DNA of 64,000 nt. Source: Chitinophagales bacterium 33-2 (GTDB lineage Bacteria > Bacteroidota > Bacteroidia > Chitinophagales > Chitinophagaceae). The notes below the pieces were generated by a model. The model was given only the letters and a program-made list of their open reading frames with translations. It was not told the DNA's origin and did not search any database. Made by a program: the position numbers and the translations under genes. Below, piece by piece: positions 36,897-46,480 of this stretch. Position 1 is the stretch's first letter, and each line of letters opens with the position of its first letter. Location of the stretch: the NCBI GenBank assembly GCA_002050435.1, contig MWYV01000034.1:1-64000 (forward strand), written 5' to 3'.

Positions 36897-37295
36897 ATGG
36901 CAAACAATCCTTATTTCCTTTACGTGGAAGATGATGATGACGACATTGTTATCTTAAAGGAAATGATGACGAATTCCGGGCACCATCACACATGTTGCTC
37001 AGTGAAGGATGGTTTTGAGGCTATAAAATTTTTGCAGTCCATAAAGCATGGAGAAGCCTATCCTAACCTGATCCTGCTGGATATTCACATGCCAAGGCTG
37101 AATGGAAAAGAAACACTGCAATATCTGAAGTCAGATGACATGTATTGTCTGATTCCCGTACTGATGTTTTCCGCCTCGCGGGATTCCCGCAATGAAGAAG
37201 TTTATAAAAGCCTGGGAACAGAAGTTCTGTCCAAGCCTGACAACCTAAATGCGTGGGAGAAAACCATTCAGCAGATTACAGAATACTTTGGCTGA
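36897..37295 (+). CDS. Receiver-only response regulator
   Basis: A 132-residue CheY-like protein with only a REC domain. The acidic pocket EDDDDD (11-16), phospho-acceptor Asp62 in LILLDIHMP, Ser92 in FSAS and Lys113 in LSKPD are present. There is no output domain, so it would relay phosphate or act by binding a partner. No kinase is adjacent; the nearest is at 40655. It follows the small unknown gene by 2 bp. Confidence 0.9.
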   Translation: MANNPYFLYVEDDDDDIVILKEMMTNSGHHHTCCSVKDGFEAIKFLQSIKHGEAYPNLILLDIHMPRLNGKETLQYLKSDDMYCLIPVLMFSASRDSRNEEVYKSLGTEVLSKPDNLNAWEKTIQQITEYFG

Positions 37296-37709
37296 TGCAA
37301 CCAATAGACCCCTCCTGCGGTCATAGTAGCAGCCCGTTTTTATCCAATCCCTCATTTTTTAAAAGGCAGAACAATCTACCTCATCTTTCCCCCATAATAC
37401 CTGGAAATTTTCTTAAATAGATTTGCCGGCAAGGGGATTTTGCCCCTATAAACTGCGCAATCTTTTGTCTGGAATCAAAAACTGATTTGGGAGCCGATGG
37501 CCATCCCGTCTGCCAAATTTCAATAGCTCGAAATTGGATCCAATTGTGAATGCATGAACCGGGAACAATGCTGGTCACCAAATTCTACACCCTTCAGTTA
37601 ATTTTTCATGAGAAAAATTTAAGGTGGATATCCAAAAATATTACTAGCAGCACTTAATTCATCTTAAGAAATGAATCGGCAATAGGATGGTCTGGTAACC
37701 TGGGATGCA
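37296..37709. other. Gene-free stretch
   Basis: No gene, clear hairpin or promoter was seen in these 414 bp between a receiver gene and the end of the otsAB fusion. The string GTGAATGCATGAACC near 37548 also occurs near 32237 in another gap, which may hint at a very small shared repeat. Confidence 0.5.
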
Positions 37710-39971
37710 TCAGGCATTCTTTTCTTTCAGCCTTAATTCATTGCCGGCAACAGGAATCCTGCTTAACATTTCCAGCAGGCTTACCGTCATTTGAGGTGTA
37801 TAGAGGTTAAATTGTGCATAAGATGCTTCATATCCAATTTTAATCGTAAAGGCTTCATCATATTTTGTGAGCACCCTGAACATATCTTCATCCGTATAAT
37901 CATCGCCGCAGGCAAGAATAAAATCATAAGCCTTTTCTTTCAGGATCTGTTTAACCGCATAGCCTTTGTCCATTCCTTTTATACGCACTTCAATAACTTT
38001 GTTGCCTTTAAATACCTGGATGTTCAGATCCTTGCTGTAATCATTTAATTCGGTGAACAATTCTGCAGACCGCACCTTTGCCTGTTCCGGCTCTGCGTTT
38101 CTGAAATGCCAGGCAACAGAATAATCCTTTTTTTCAATAAAAGTGTTGGCGCACCTGAGTTCATATTTTTGCATCACCTGCAAAATATTCTGCTTCCAGT
38201 TTTCATCGCTCATGTAAACAATGGAGGTTTTCCATCCGCTGCCTTTTCTTTTGAACTTTGCACCATGTTCAGCAATAATATTAATATTTAGATGCCCCAG
38301 CCACCTGTCCAGCGAACCACTGTCTCTTCCGCTTACAATAAAAATATCGTTACCCGGATCTTCAGAAAGATGATGTAAAAGTTTTAATAAGTTACGATCC
38401 GGGGCCGCCTGCTCAGGTACAGCGGAAAAGGGCACCAAAGTGCCGTCATAATCCAGCAGCAGCAAACGATTTTTCCTGCTTTTGTATTTACCGATCAATG
38501 CTTCAATTGCTTCAGGATTCAGGAATTTAAATTCAAATTCTTTTTGTTTGATTTTAATAAGCGAGAGTTCATTCATAAAATCTTCACCCCATGCAATAAT
38601 ATCATACTGCCTTACCCGCTTTTGCATGTTCACCAGTTTTTTACTCTGCTGTTCTGCGGGCATACGCAATCCTGCCCTGATGCTGTCTGCTGTTCCTTCT
38701 ATATCATTTGGATTTATGGTAAGCGCATCGGTCAATTCGCGCGCAGCACCAGCCATTTCACTTAACACAAGCACTCCCTGCAAATCCTGTCTGCTGCTGA
38801 TGAATTCTTTTGCTACCAGGTTCATCCCATCTCTTAATGGTGTGATCAATGCAAGATCACAGGCGGTATAAAGGGCCATCAGGTCATGAAAGTCCAGGTG
38901 CGTGTACTGGTAGTTTACCGGCTTCCAGGTAATATTCCCAATGCGGCTGTTAAAATCTCCAATAAAACCGTCGATCTCAGTTTTCCTTTCCGCATATTTT
39001 TTAATGGTATCACGGGAGGGAACAATTACCATTACAAACACTACCTTTTCTTTAAACTCGGGGTATTTTACCAGGAATCTTTCATAAGCTTTCAGCCTGC
39101 AGAAAACACCTTTGGTATAATCAAGCCTGTCAACAGAAAATATAATCTTCTGCTGATTAAATTGTTCCCTGTAAGTTTTTCTTTTCGAGGCTACTTCAGG
39201 AAGTTTATATGCCGAATTGTATTTTTCGTAATCAATGCTGATCGGGAAAACATCAATTTTAATAAGCCGGTTCTGGTATTTAACAATATGGTGTTCATTT
39301 TCGATATTCAAAACCATCTGTATGGTTTCAAGAAAATGCGAGGCATAATCAATCGTATGAAATCCTATGAGGTCCGCGCCCAGCATTCCTTTTAAAAATT
39401 CCTCCTGCCATCGGGAAGGCATGAGCCTGAAAATTTCAAATGAGGGGAAAGGAATATGCAGAAAAAAACCTATCGTGATCTTAGGAAAGTGGGCTCTTAT
39501 TTTTCCTGCCAGCGGCAACAGATGGTAATCGTGTATCCACAGGATATCATCATCATTTAATTTTGAAAGCAAAGCAGCAACAAAGGCCTCGTTCGCTGCT
39601 ATGTAATTGTCAAAATACTGGGCATTGTATTCAGCATAGGAAGGAAAATAATGAAACAGAGGCCATAATACGGAATTTGAAAGCCCATTATAATACTGGT
39701 CGTAAGCTTTAGGAGGAACGAAAACCGGAAGATAACCGAACGCATCATCAGTAAGCTGTACAGTGGCGCTTTCCCATACTTTTTCGGAACAGCCAGGTAT
39801 GCCTACCCAAAATTTTTCTGAGAATTTTTCTGTTCCGGTGTTTCCGGAGTGGTTGATGTAGCTGCTGATCGCTGATACCAATCCTCCTGAGGAATTGGAA
39901 ACCTTTATCTGATCCTTTTCATGCCAGATGGTGACCGGCAACCGGTTGGACAGAATAAATAACCTTTTCAT
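37710..39971 (-). CDS. otsA: Fused trehalose-6-phosphate synthase/phosphatase
   Basis: A 753-residue two-domain enzyme. Residues 1-490 are GT20 trehalose-6-phosphate synthase (OtsA), with the start LFILSNRLPVTI, then GGLVSAISS, WIHDYHLLPL, GFFLHIPFPSFEIF and DRLDYTKGV. The last 260 residues are a HAD-type trehalose phosphatase (OtsB): LLLLDYDGTLVPF (nucleophile Asp), IVSGRD and ACGDDYTDEDMF. The fusion makes trehalose from UDP-glucose and glucose-6-phosphate, as in many Bacteroidota. ATG 39971 is used rather than the open extension upstream. It is transcribed alone. Together with TreS-Mak it gives the cell two trehalose routes. Confidence 0.95.
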   Translation of the reverse strand: MKRLFILSNRLPVTIWHEKDQIKVSNSSGGLVSAISSYINHSGNTGTEKFSEKFWVGIPGCSEKVWESATVQLTDDAFGYLPVFVPPKAYDQYYNGLSNSVLWPLFHYFPSYAEYNAQYFDNYIAANEAFVAALLSKLNDDDILWIHDYHLLPLAGKIRAHFPKITIGFFLHIPFPSFEIFRLMPSRWQEEFLKGMLGADLIGFHTIDYASHFLETIQMVLNIENEHHIVKYQNRLIKIDVFPISIDYEKYNSAYKLPEVASKRKTYREQFNQQKIIFSVDRLDYTKGVFCRLKAYERFLVKYPEFKEKVVFVMVIVPSRDTIKKYAERKTEIDGFIGDFNSRIGNITWKPVNYQYTHLDFHDLMALYTACDLALITPLRDGMNLVAKEFISSRQDLQGVLVLSEMAGAARELTDALTINPNDIEGTADSIRAGLRMPAEQQSKKLVNMQKRVRQYDIIAWGEDFMNELSLIKIKQKEFEFKFLNPEAIEALIGKYKSRKNRLLLLDYDGTLVPFSAVPEQAAPDRNLLKLLHHLSEDPGNDIFIVSGRDSGSLDRWLGHLNINIIAEHGAKFKRKGSGWKTSIVYMSDENWKQNILQVMQKYELRCANTFIEKKDYSVAWHFRNAEPEQAKVRSAELFTELNDYSKDLNIQVFKGNKVIEVRIKGMDKGYAVKQILKEKAYDFILACGDDYTDEDMFRVLTKYDEAFTIKIGYEASYAQFNLYTPQMTVSLLEMLSRIPVAGNELRLKEKNA

Positions 39972-40137
39972 TGGCAAAATCGTTAGGGTGAAAAAGAAGG
40001 CAATTTTCTGGTTTCGGTAAGTGAAGATAAGGAATCTCAAAAAATGATTCCGGGGAGTGGCCCAGTTTTTTGGATAAGCGAATAGCAGTAACTTGCTTAT
40101 TCAGCCCCCTAATAAGTTTATACCACAACAAGAACTG

Positions 40138-40560
40138 ATGAAAATAAACAAAAACCCAATTATCGTTGTTGACGATGACAAAGACGACCTGGAATTGTTG
40201 CAGCAGGCGTTTTTGGAATTGAACGTTGAAAATGAAATAATCGTTTTCGATGATGGTTTAAAATTTATCGAGTACATTAAGGCAACAGATAGCAAAACGT
40301 TTTTTATTCTGTGCGACATTAATATGTCTAGACTTCCTGGCATGGAATTGAAAAAAATCATCTATGATGATGAGACGTTAAGAATAAAATGCGTCCCATT
40401 TATATTTTTATCTACAAGCGGCGCATCAAGTTCGATTATGAAAGCTTATAGCTATGGTGTGCAAGGCTTCTTTATAAAACCGAATACCTTGGAAAAATTG
40501 AAGAGTATGCTACATGCCATGATAACTTATTGGAGTGAATCGCAACATCCAAATAGATAA
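40138..40560 (+). CDS. Receiver-only response regulator
   Basis: A 140-residue single REC domain: VDDDKDD (11-17), phospho-acceptor Asp60 in LCDINMSRL, and Lys114 in FFIKPN. It resembles the receiver at 58247 unusually closely (GVQGFFIKPN against SAQGFFVKQN, and both end in a Tyr-Trp helix), so the two are paralogues. ATG 40138 is chosen from the match. It lies 94 bp before the CHASE3 kinase and is a likely partner. Confidence 0.9.
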   Translation: MKINKNPIIVVDDDKDDLELLQQAFLELNVENEIIVFDDGLKFIEYIKATDSKTFFILCDINMSRLPGMELKKIIYDDETLRIKCVPFIFLSTSGASSSIMKAYSYGVQGFFIKPNTLEKLKSMLHAMITYWSESQHPNR

Positions 40561-40654
40561 TTGTCATTCAAACTGAAACACAACCTGGTTCCTGCCTCTG
40601 CATGATGGTTCGAAAAAATTTTCTATCATTGCAACGCTAAACCAAAAACTTTAC

Positions 40655-42142
40655 ATGAGGATATCACACCTTATCTTCCTGAGTTTTACCCTGATCCTTC
40701 TGTTATTTACAGTAACTACCTATATCAATTACAGGCAATCAGAAAAAGTGCGCGAGAATACGGAATACATGACCATGTCTACCAACATGATGAGGAGCGC
40801 CAACAGGGTTCAGCGTAACATTGTACACATGGTGAGCGGATTAAGAGGCTTTCTGCTTACGGGTGAAAATTATTTCCTGCAGGCTTACGACTCTGCTTCC
40901 ATAGAGAATGCAGCATTGATCAAGGAGATCGCGCTTATTCTTCCCGATACTTCTAACCAGGAAGCCTTGTTAGTTGAAATTGATTCATTAAATAATCAAT
41001 GGATCAATGAGTTCACCGGACCATTGCGCGATGCAAAACTCAATGCAGAAAAGTCTGTAAAGAATGAAGCATACTATGATCGCCTGTATAAGGAAAAAAT
41101 GTATGTCAGTGATGAAAGTCAGATCAACCTGGTGCTGAACCGAAAGATCAGGGAATTCATTAGCCTTGAATATGAGTCCAGGGAAAAACGACAGCAATTA
41201 TTATCTGCATCCATCCAGGAAACAAAAGCCATTTCATTTTCCCTTACTATTTTATCCATTATTGCTGGTTTTTCCGTGGTAAGTTTCCTTGCTTACCGGA
41301 TCTCCAGAAGGATCGCTATAATGGTGCGCATGGCAGATGCAATCGCATCCGGAAATTTTGAGGTTCAGACAGAAGAACAAGGAACGGATGAGTTAAGCGG
41401 TCTTGCGCGCTCATTGAATCACATGGCATCCATGTTGTCCGGATCTTTTAATGAGTTGAAAAGAAAAAACCGCGAGCTGGACCAGTTTGCGCATATTGTT
41501 TCTCATGATATGAAAACCCCATTAAGGGGAATTGGTAATGTGGTTACGTGGATAGAAGAAGATCATAATGAGGAGCTGACTCCTAAGGTAGAAGAATACC
41601 TGGGATTAATCAAAGGCAGGGTAGAAAGAGGTGAGCACCTGATCCAGGGTTTGCTGTCTTACTCCAGAATTGGTAAGGAGCAGCAGCAGTTGGAAGCAGT
41701 AAACATTAAAGAAATTGTTGATGAAGTATTGGAGAATTATAATCTGGAAACGAACATGAAGGTGCAGCTTTCACCTAAACTGCCGGTTATCTATACACAT
41801 AAGGTTCCGCTCTTTCATGTGCTTTCAAACCTCATTACCAATGCGATTAAATATAACAATAAAGAGCAACCGGTTATTTCAGTTTACCATAAGGAATTTC
41901 AAAACCACTATGAATTTTTTGTTAAAGACAATGGGCCCGGCATCAGCAAAAATTATCACGAAAAGATATTTGTTATTTTCCAAACTTTGCATGCAAAGGA
42001 GCAAGTGGAAAGTACAGGCGTTGGCCTGGCTATTGTAAAAAAGATACTTGATTCCCGAAACGAAACCATATCTGTTGAATCTGTTCCTGGTGTAGGATCT
42101 GTATTTTCCTTTACCTGGAAAAAATCTGTAAGTAATGAATAA
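40655..42142 (+). CDS. CHASE3-HAMP histidine kinase
   Basis: A 495-residue membrane kinase. An N-terminal membrane helix (about 5-24), a CHASE3-type periplasmic helical domain (about 35-180, with RGFLLTGENYFL), a second helix (about 190-212), a HAMP region, then HisKA with IVSHDMKTPLRG (His284) and an ATPase domain (LSNLITNAIKYN, DNGPGI, GVGLAIVKKI). The last 8 bases overlap the following receiver gene, so the two are a translationally coupled two-component pair without a DNA-binding output. The signal is not known. Confidence 0.92.
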   Translation: MRISHLIFLSFTLILLLFTVTTYINYRQSEKVRENTEYMTMSTNMMRSANRVQRNIVHMVSGLRGFLLTGENYFLQAYDSASIENAALIKEIALILPDTSNQEALLVEIDSLNNQWINEFTGPLRDAKLNAEKSVKNEAYYDRLYKEKMYVSDESQINLVLNRKIREFISLEYESREKRQQLLSASIQETKAISFSLTILSIIAGFSVVSFLAYRISRRIAIMVRMADAIASGNFEVQTEEQGTDELSGLARSLNHMASMLSGSFNELKRKNRELDQFAHIVSHDMKTPLRGIGNVVTWIEEDHNEELTPKVEEYLGLIKGRVERGEHLIQGLLSYSRIGKEQQQLEAVNIKEIVDEVLENYNLETNMKVQLSPKLPVIYTHKVPLFHVLSNLITNAIKYNNKEQPVISVYHKEFQNHYEFFVKDNGPGISKNYHEKIFVIFQTLHAKEQVESTGVGLAIVKKILDSRNETISVESVPGVGSVFSFTWKKSVSNE

Positions 42143-42563
42143 GATTATTAGAATTCTGCTTGTTGAAGACGACCAGCTTGATGCCATGGATATCAGACGT
42201 TCTCTTGATAAACTGAACATCCTTTATAAGATGATCGTTGCGAAAAACGGTGAAGAGGCCCTTGAAGTTTTAAATGGAAATCACGAGGAGCATTTCGATG
42301 AGTTACCCGATATGGTGCTGATCGACATTAATATGCCAAGAATGAATGGTATTGAGCTGTTGAACACCATTCGTAACACTGAAGAATGGAAAGAACTTAA
42401 GTGCTTTATTATTACGACTTCCGATGAAAAGGTTGATAAGGAAAGGGCAAATGAACTGGGTGTTTCAGGATATATTATCAAACCATTTAAGGTAAATTCG
42501 TCTTCTCTTGATTCTTTCAACCTGATGATTGACCTGATGAATATGAAAGCAGGAAGTTTATAA
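42135..42563 (+). CDS. Receiver-only response regulator coupled to the CHASE3 kinase
   Basis: A 142-residue REC domain: EDDQLD (11-16), phospho-acceptor Asp64 in LIDINMPRMNG, Thr/Ser in ITTSDEK, and Lys116 in IIKPFKV. It overlaps the kinase gene by 8 bp, so it is the cognate acceptor. As in the other receivers here, an output domain is missing, which points to phosphorelay or protein-protein control. A convergent L,D-transpeptidase gene ends 19 bp later. Confidence 0.92.
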   Translation: MNKIIRILLVEDDQLDAMDIRRSLDKLNILYKMIVAKNGEEALEVLNGNHEEHFDELPDMVLIDINMPRMNGIELLNTIRNTEEWKELKCFIITTSDEKVDKERANELGVSGYIIKPFKVNSSSLDSFNLMIDLMNMKAGSL

Positions 42564-42582
42564 AATAAGATACAGGTTAATG

Positions 42583-44181
42583 TTAGTTGGTAAACAATCG
42601 TTCCGCCATTCTTTTATCATGTCCATAAATGTCATCCCTGAAATGCAGTACACCCTTACTGTCTACCCATGCCGTAAAATAGGAGATGATCACAGGAACA
42701 GGCTCTTTCAGTGTCACCCATTTTTCACTCCCTGCATTCATCAGCGCATCGATCTTTGCATCGGTGAATGAAGGATCATTTCTTAACAGGTAAGCCGCGA
42801 GTTTCGTGGGTGCTTCCAGCCTGATACACCCGTGACTATATGCACGTTGTTCCCTCGAAAAAAGCGATTTAGCAGGGGTATCATGAAAATATATGGCATA
42901 ACTGTTAGGAAAAATAAACTTTACCTTCCCTAATGCATTGCCTGGTCCGGGTTTTTGCCTGATCTGAGGAATACCATTCGATGTACCAGTTTGTTCCATA
43001 TTATTCTGGCTGAGGTATCCGGGATTTTTCTGCATGGCAGGCATGATCTCCTTCCTTATAATGCTGTTGGGTATATTCCAGTAAGGACTGAATACGACAT
43101 ATTTTAATTCATCATTGAATACAACTGTCCGGTTTGCAGCAGTTCCCACTACCACATTCATATCGAACACCTTTTCCCCTTTTTCAAATACATGGAGTTT
43201 GTAATCTGGAATATTTACAATCAGCCGGTCGCCTTCAGGTTCTTTTGGCATCCAGCGCATTCTTTCCAAATTGATCAGGATCTGTTCGATCCTGTTTTTC
43301 ATAGGTACATTCAGCTCTTTTAAAGTGGCAGGACCAATTACGCCATCTGCCAGGAGGCCAAACCTGTTTTGCGCGTGTTTAACCGCAATTTCCAGTTCAG
43401 CATCAAAAAAAGGATGCTGATCATTGGTTTTCAGATCACCAAATGAAAACAATATTTGTTTTACCTGGAGAATGGCTGCCGCACTATCGCCTTTTCTTAA
43501 AACTTTTTTGTCGCCCGTATGAATGATCAGCGCTGCATGGTTTTTTTGGAGATCATAATAGACCAGAAGCTGTTCCTTCAGTCTGTGATAATTTACATTC
43601 AATGGCACCCATGCATCCAGATTTCTGCCTTTTGTGGCGATTAAGGTATCCAGGAGCTTCAGGGCATCAACTTTTTTACGTGGGATATGCCACTGCAATT
43701 CTTTTGGATCCACTTTTCCTTCAAATGCATGGGCGGCATATTCAAAAAAATGGCGGGTAAGCTGCAATTCGGTTTTCGTAAGGACTTCGGCACTCAGTTT
43801 TGCATCTGACTCATCCATCAATAACTGCATCTGCTGGTGCAATTGTTTGTCCACGAGTGAACTATCGCCGGAATACCGGGTAAAGCTGATGTGCAGGTTC
43901 CAGAAGGCAGCAGCCTGTTCTGCCAGTCCATCCTCGGTAAACCAGGCGAACTGGAAATTACGGTTATTATAAAATTCCCTCATGTTTGACGCTCCAGCTT
44001 CATCAAGGTTTGTCTCTTTAATAAAGACCTCCAGTTGAAGGCTATCAAGAAAAAGATCCGAAAAGGCATTGGAAATATTAATGGAACGATCTCTGAACAC
44101 GGGCAATACCGTTTCTGTTTTCTCACGGCAACTCGTCAGCCCAGCATGTAACAACATACAAATAATGATCAATATCCTCAT
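42583..44181 (-). CDS. L,D-transpeptidase, YcbB/LdtD type
   Basis: A 532-residue exported lipoprotein (signal ending GLTSC). A helical N-terminal scaffold is followed by a peptidoglycan-binding domain (about 270-320, with ILQVKQILFSFG and FGLLADGVIGPATLKELN) and a YkuD catalytic domain with the cysteine motif SHGCIRLEAP. These enzymes form 3-3 cross-links in peptidoglycan from tetrapeptide donors. The large domain order matches E. coli LdtD (YcbB), including the extra segment between the binding and catalytic parts. ATG 44181 gives the lipoprotein signal; longer upstream frames are discounted. Confidence 0.9.
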   Translation of the reverse strand: MRILIIICMLLHAGLTSCREKTETVLPVFRDRSINISNAFSDLFLDSLQLEVFIKETNLDEAGASNMREFYNNRNFQFAWFTEDGLAEQAAAFWNLHISFTRYSGDSSLVDKQLHQQMQLLMDESDAKLSAEVLTKTELQLTRHFFEYAAHAFEGKVDPKELQWHIPRKKVDALKLLDTLIATKGRNLDAWVPLNVNYHRLKEQLLVYYDLQKNHAALIIHTGDKKVLRKGDSAAAILQVKQILFSFGDLKTNDQHPFFDAELEIAVKHAQNRFGLLADGVIGPATLKELNVPMKNRIEQILINLERMRWMPKEPEGDRLIVNIPDYKLHVFEKGEKVFDMNVVVGTAANRTVVFNDELKYVVFSPYWNIPNSIIRKEIMPAMQKNPGYLSQNNMEQTGTSNGIPQIRQKPGPGNALGKVKFIFPNSYAIYFHDTPAKSLFSREQRAYSHGCIRLEAPTKLAAYLLRNDPSFTDAKIDALMNAGSEKWVTLKEPVPVIISYFTAWVDSKGVLHFRDDIYGHDKRMAERLFTN

Positions 44182-44391
44182 GAATTTATTAGTGTAAATA
44201 TCCTGCCAACAGATGAGGTGCAACAGCATCAAGGCCTGCACCTGCTCATTTTTAACCTTAATTAATCAAATGATTTTTTAACAGGTCATTGGACCCCACG
44301 AAAGGGATTAGCCAAGGTTTTTCGCTGAATTAGCTGATTTTAAACGATTTTTGCAAGGTCACGGATTTCAAATTAAAAATTTCCTTTAGTT

Positions 44392-45129
44392 GTGGTATTG
44401 ATTCTTTTATTTTTTATTGCTCACTGGTATTTATCACTATTTGCGCAATCTTTTTTCCATCACCGTTATGCAGCCCACTGCGCATTTACGATGACCCGAT
44501 TCTGGGAAAAATTCTTTTATGTGTATTCTTACATCACTCAGGGTTCCTCTTATATGAGTCCCAGGGTTTATGGCATTCTTCACCGGATCCATCATGCATA
44601 CACAGATACAGAAAATGATCCCCATTCTCCTTCGTACGATAAAAACCTGGTGGCCATGATGTGGAGAACCAGTATTACATATGTAAATATATTAAAGAAC
44701 CGTGTTCCTGTGGAAGAACGCTTTACCAGGAATGTACCTGAATGGCGCTGGCTCGACTGGTGGGGAAATACATGGTATTCGCGGATTTTGTGGAGTGGGG
44801 TTTATGTATGGTTTTATGTGGCTTTTGCACCTTCAGCGTGGTGGTATCTCCTGATTCCTTTTCACATTCTTATGGGGCCTTTGCACGGTATGATCATTAA
44901 CTGGTTTGCTCATAAATATGGCTCCACCAATTTTGAAACCGGCAATACTTCTAAAAACCTTTTTAAAGTGGATCTGTTGATGTTGGGCGAAGGCTACCAC
45001 AATAACCATCACAAGTTTCCATCCCGTACAAATTTTGCATATCAAAAAGGAGAATTCGATCCTGTTTATCCTGTTGTAAAATTATTCAGTAAACTCAGGA
45101 TCATCAGAGTCATTAACACAAAGGCATAA
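44392..45129 (+). CDS. Acyl-CoA delta-9-type fatty acid desaturase
   Basis: A 245-residue membrane desaturase with the three histidine boxes HRYAAH, HRIHH and HNNHH, the pattern of stearoyl-CoA-type enzymes. Hydrophobic spans surround them. It is shorter than the usual 300-residue form, and the start is a GTG (44392) with no nearby ATG, so the N-terminus is the uncertain part. It introduces double bonds into saturated acyl chains, probably tuning membrane fluidity. The C-terminal NFAYQKGEFDPVYPVVKLFS fits short Bacteroidota forms. Confidence 0.85.
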   Translation: MVLILLFFIAHWYLSLFAQSFFHHRYAAHCAFTMTRFWEKFFYVYSYITQGSSYMSPRVYGILHRIHHAYTDTENDPHSPSYDKNLVAMMWRTSITYVNILKNRVPVEERFTRNVPEWRWLDWWGNTWYSRILWSGVYVWFYVAFAPSAWWYLLIPFHILMGPLHGMIINWFAHKYGSTNFETGNTSKNLFKVDLLMLGEGYHNNHHKFPSRTNFAYQKGEFDPVYPVVKLFSKLRIIRVINTKA

Positions 45130-45159
45130 GTATTTAAAAGGATCGTATCCATCCATATT

Positions 45160-45426
45160 ATGGCAATATTTTTTTCAAAAGTGATCAAGGCAGGGGAGCG
45201 GCAACGGGAATTTAATTTCAGGAAGCTTTCACAATCTAACGACCTGAATTTCCAGGTTGACGTACCGGATGATAAAGGAAACAGGGTCAACTTCCAGATG
45301 TCAAGAAATGAAGAAGGGAAATGGATCACTTCAACACCTTCCTTACCTGTATGGATACAGCATGTTGAAGAAATACTCAATGAGGCCATAATAGAGCAGA
45401 CAAAAGAACCGGAACGAAGGAAATAA
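45160..45426 (+). CDS. Small protein of unknown function
   Basis: An 88-residue soluble, charged protein (MAIFFSKVIKAGERQREFNFRK at the start, then RNEEGKWITSTPSLPVWIQHVEEIL). It looks like a single small domain and has no motif I recognise. It lies 30 bp after the desaturase and 44 bp before the TerB-like gene, on the same strand, so it may be in one transcript with them. Confidence 0.6.
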   Translation: MAIFFSKVIKAGERQREFNFRKLSQSNDLNFQVDVPDDKGNRVNFQMSRNEEGKWITSTPSLPVWIQHVEEILNEAIIEQTKEPERRK

Positions 45427-45470
45427 CGCGGCAGCAACCAACCGGGCTGCTTATAAGATGAATCAATATT

Positions 45471-45905
45471 ATGTCTATAGCCATTCACAATGAACAGGAA
45501 GCTGCGGTAGCGATATTATTTTCTGCGGCCATGCATCCTTCAAAAATAATTTCTGAGCAGCAGATCGAACACCTGTCGAGGGCCATTGTTTTATGTTCCA
45601 GATTTCGCGGTCATGAACTGAATGAACTTACAAAAAAAGCAATCAGTTTACAGGCAACAAATGAACCCAAAGACATCATTGAATTTGCTGCTGGTTTTAT
45701 TGAAGAAGAATTCCGCGAAACACTGCTTGCAATGGTAAGCGAAGTTGTTTTGCTGGATGGACGAATTGATGATGACAGGTCCAATATGTTTGCCATGCTG
45801 GCTTTATATCTTGATATATCGCTTGAGCGCATGAAAATGATACTGGCCACATACCTGATAAGGAATAAGTGGAATGTACAGATCGTGGATAAAATGGAAT
45901 CCTGA
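45471..45905 (+). CDS. TerB-like protein
   Basis: A 144-residue helical protein. The stretch ETLLAMVSEVVLLDGRIDDDRSNMFAMLALYLDIS (about 84-118) has the TerB-like pattern of a helix followed by an acidic LDGxIDDxE-type metal-binding loop. TerB domain proteins are linked to tellurite resistance and stress at the membrane. The assignment rests on this one segment, so it is moderate. The gene ends one base before the convergent receiver gene. Confidence 0.6.
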   Translation: MSIAIHNEQEAAVAILFSAAMHPSKIISEQQIEHLSRAIVLCSRFRGHELNELTKKAISLQATNEPKDIIEFAAGFIEEEFRETLLAMVSEVVLLDGRIDDDRSNMFAMLALYLDISLERMKMILATYLIRNKWNVQIVDKMES

Positions 45906-46376
45906 TCAGAGGAAGGCAACAAAACGGCCGTTGATAAAATATTTCTCTTTTACAATAGAAGGTTTGGTCCAGTCAAGTTTTAAAATGGCGCTGATAGACG
46001 AAACCAGATCGCTGTAATTGGAAGGTTTGATAAAAAAAAGATCAGCGCCCATTTCATAGGCGGTATCAATATTGGCAGGTCTCGAAGTACTGGAAAAGAT
46101 AACAATAGGTATATCTTTTAAAACAAGGTTATTCCTGATCTCGGTAAGGCATTCCAAACCATTTTTGCATGGCATATCCAGATCAAGAAAAATAAATTCA
46201 GGAATGAAGTGTTTCAGCAATGAAAGAAGTTCATCGCCATTTTCTACGATTGTAAGGTTAATGGTTGGCTTAACCTGGTTAAGTGCATCTTTAAAGAAAT
46301 CATGATCATCGCGATCATCATCGGCGAGGATAATAGATTTTATGTCTAAATCCCGGGCTGGTTTCGTATGGCTCAT
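45906..46376 (-). CDS. Receiver-only response regulator
   Basis: A 156-residue protein with a REC domain (about 14-135): DDDRDD (19-24), phospho-acceptor Asp65 in FLDLDMPCKNG, Ser/Thr in FSSTS and Lys in FFIKPSN. It has a short C-terminal tail (TKPSIVKEKYFINGRFVAFL) of no known domain. It is convergent with the TerB-like gene with no gap at all. ATG 46376 is preferred over a TTG four codons upstream. Confidence 0.88.
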   Translation of the reverse strand: MSHTKPARDLDIKSIILADDDRDDHDFFKDALNQVKPTINLTIVENGDELLSLLKHFIPEFIFLDLDMPCKNGLECLTEIRNNLVLKDIPIVIFSSTSRPANIDTAYEMGADLFFIKPSNYSDLVSSISAILKLDWTKPSIVKEKYFINGRFVAFL

Positions 46377-46480
46377 CTTATTTTGCAAGGGTCGTGGGGA
46401 TAAAGTTATTAAAATAAAGTTTTTAGAAAAGCATTTTATTTGGGGTGCGTCCCCTGGTTGATAAATTATAAAAAAGAATT

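Noticed and set aside
39971..40040. Longer N-terminus of OtsA
   Set aside because: The start MKRLFILSNRLPV at 39971 is the family start; the extension has no similarity.
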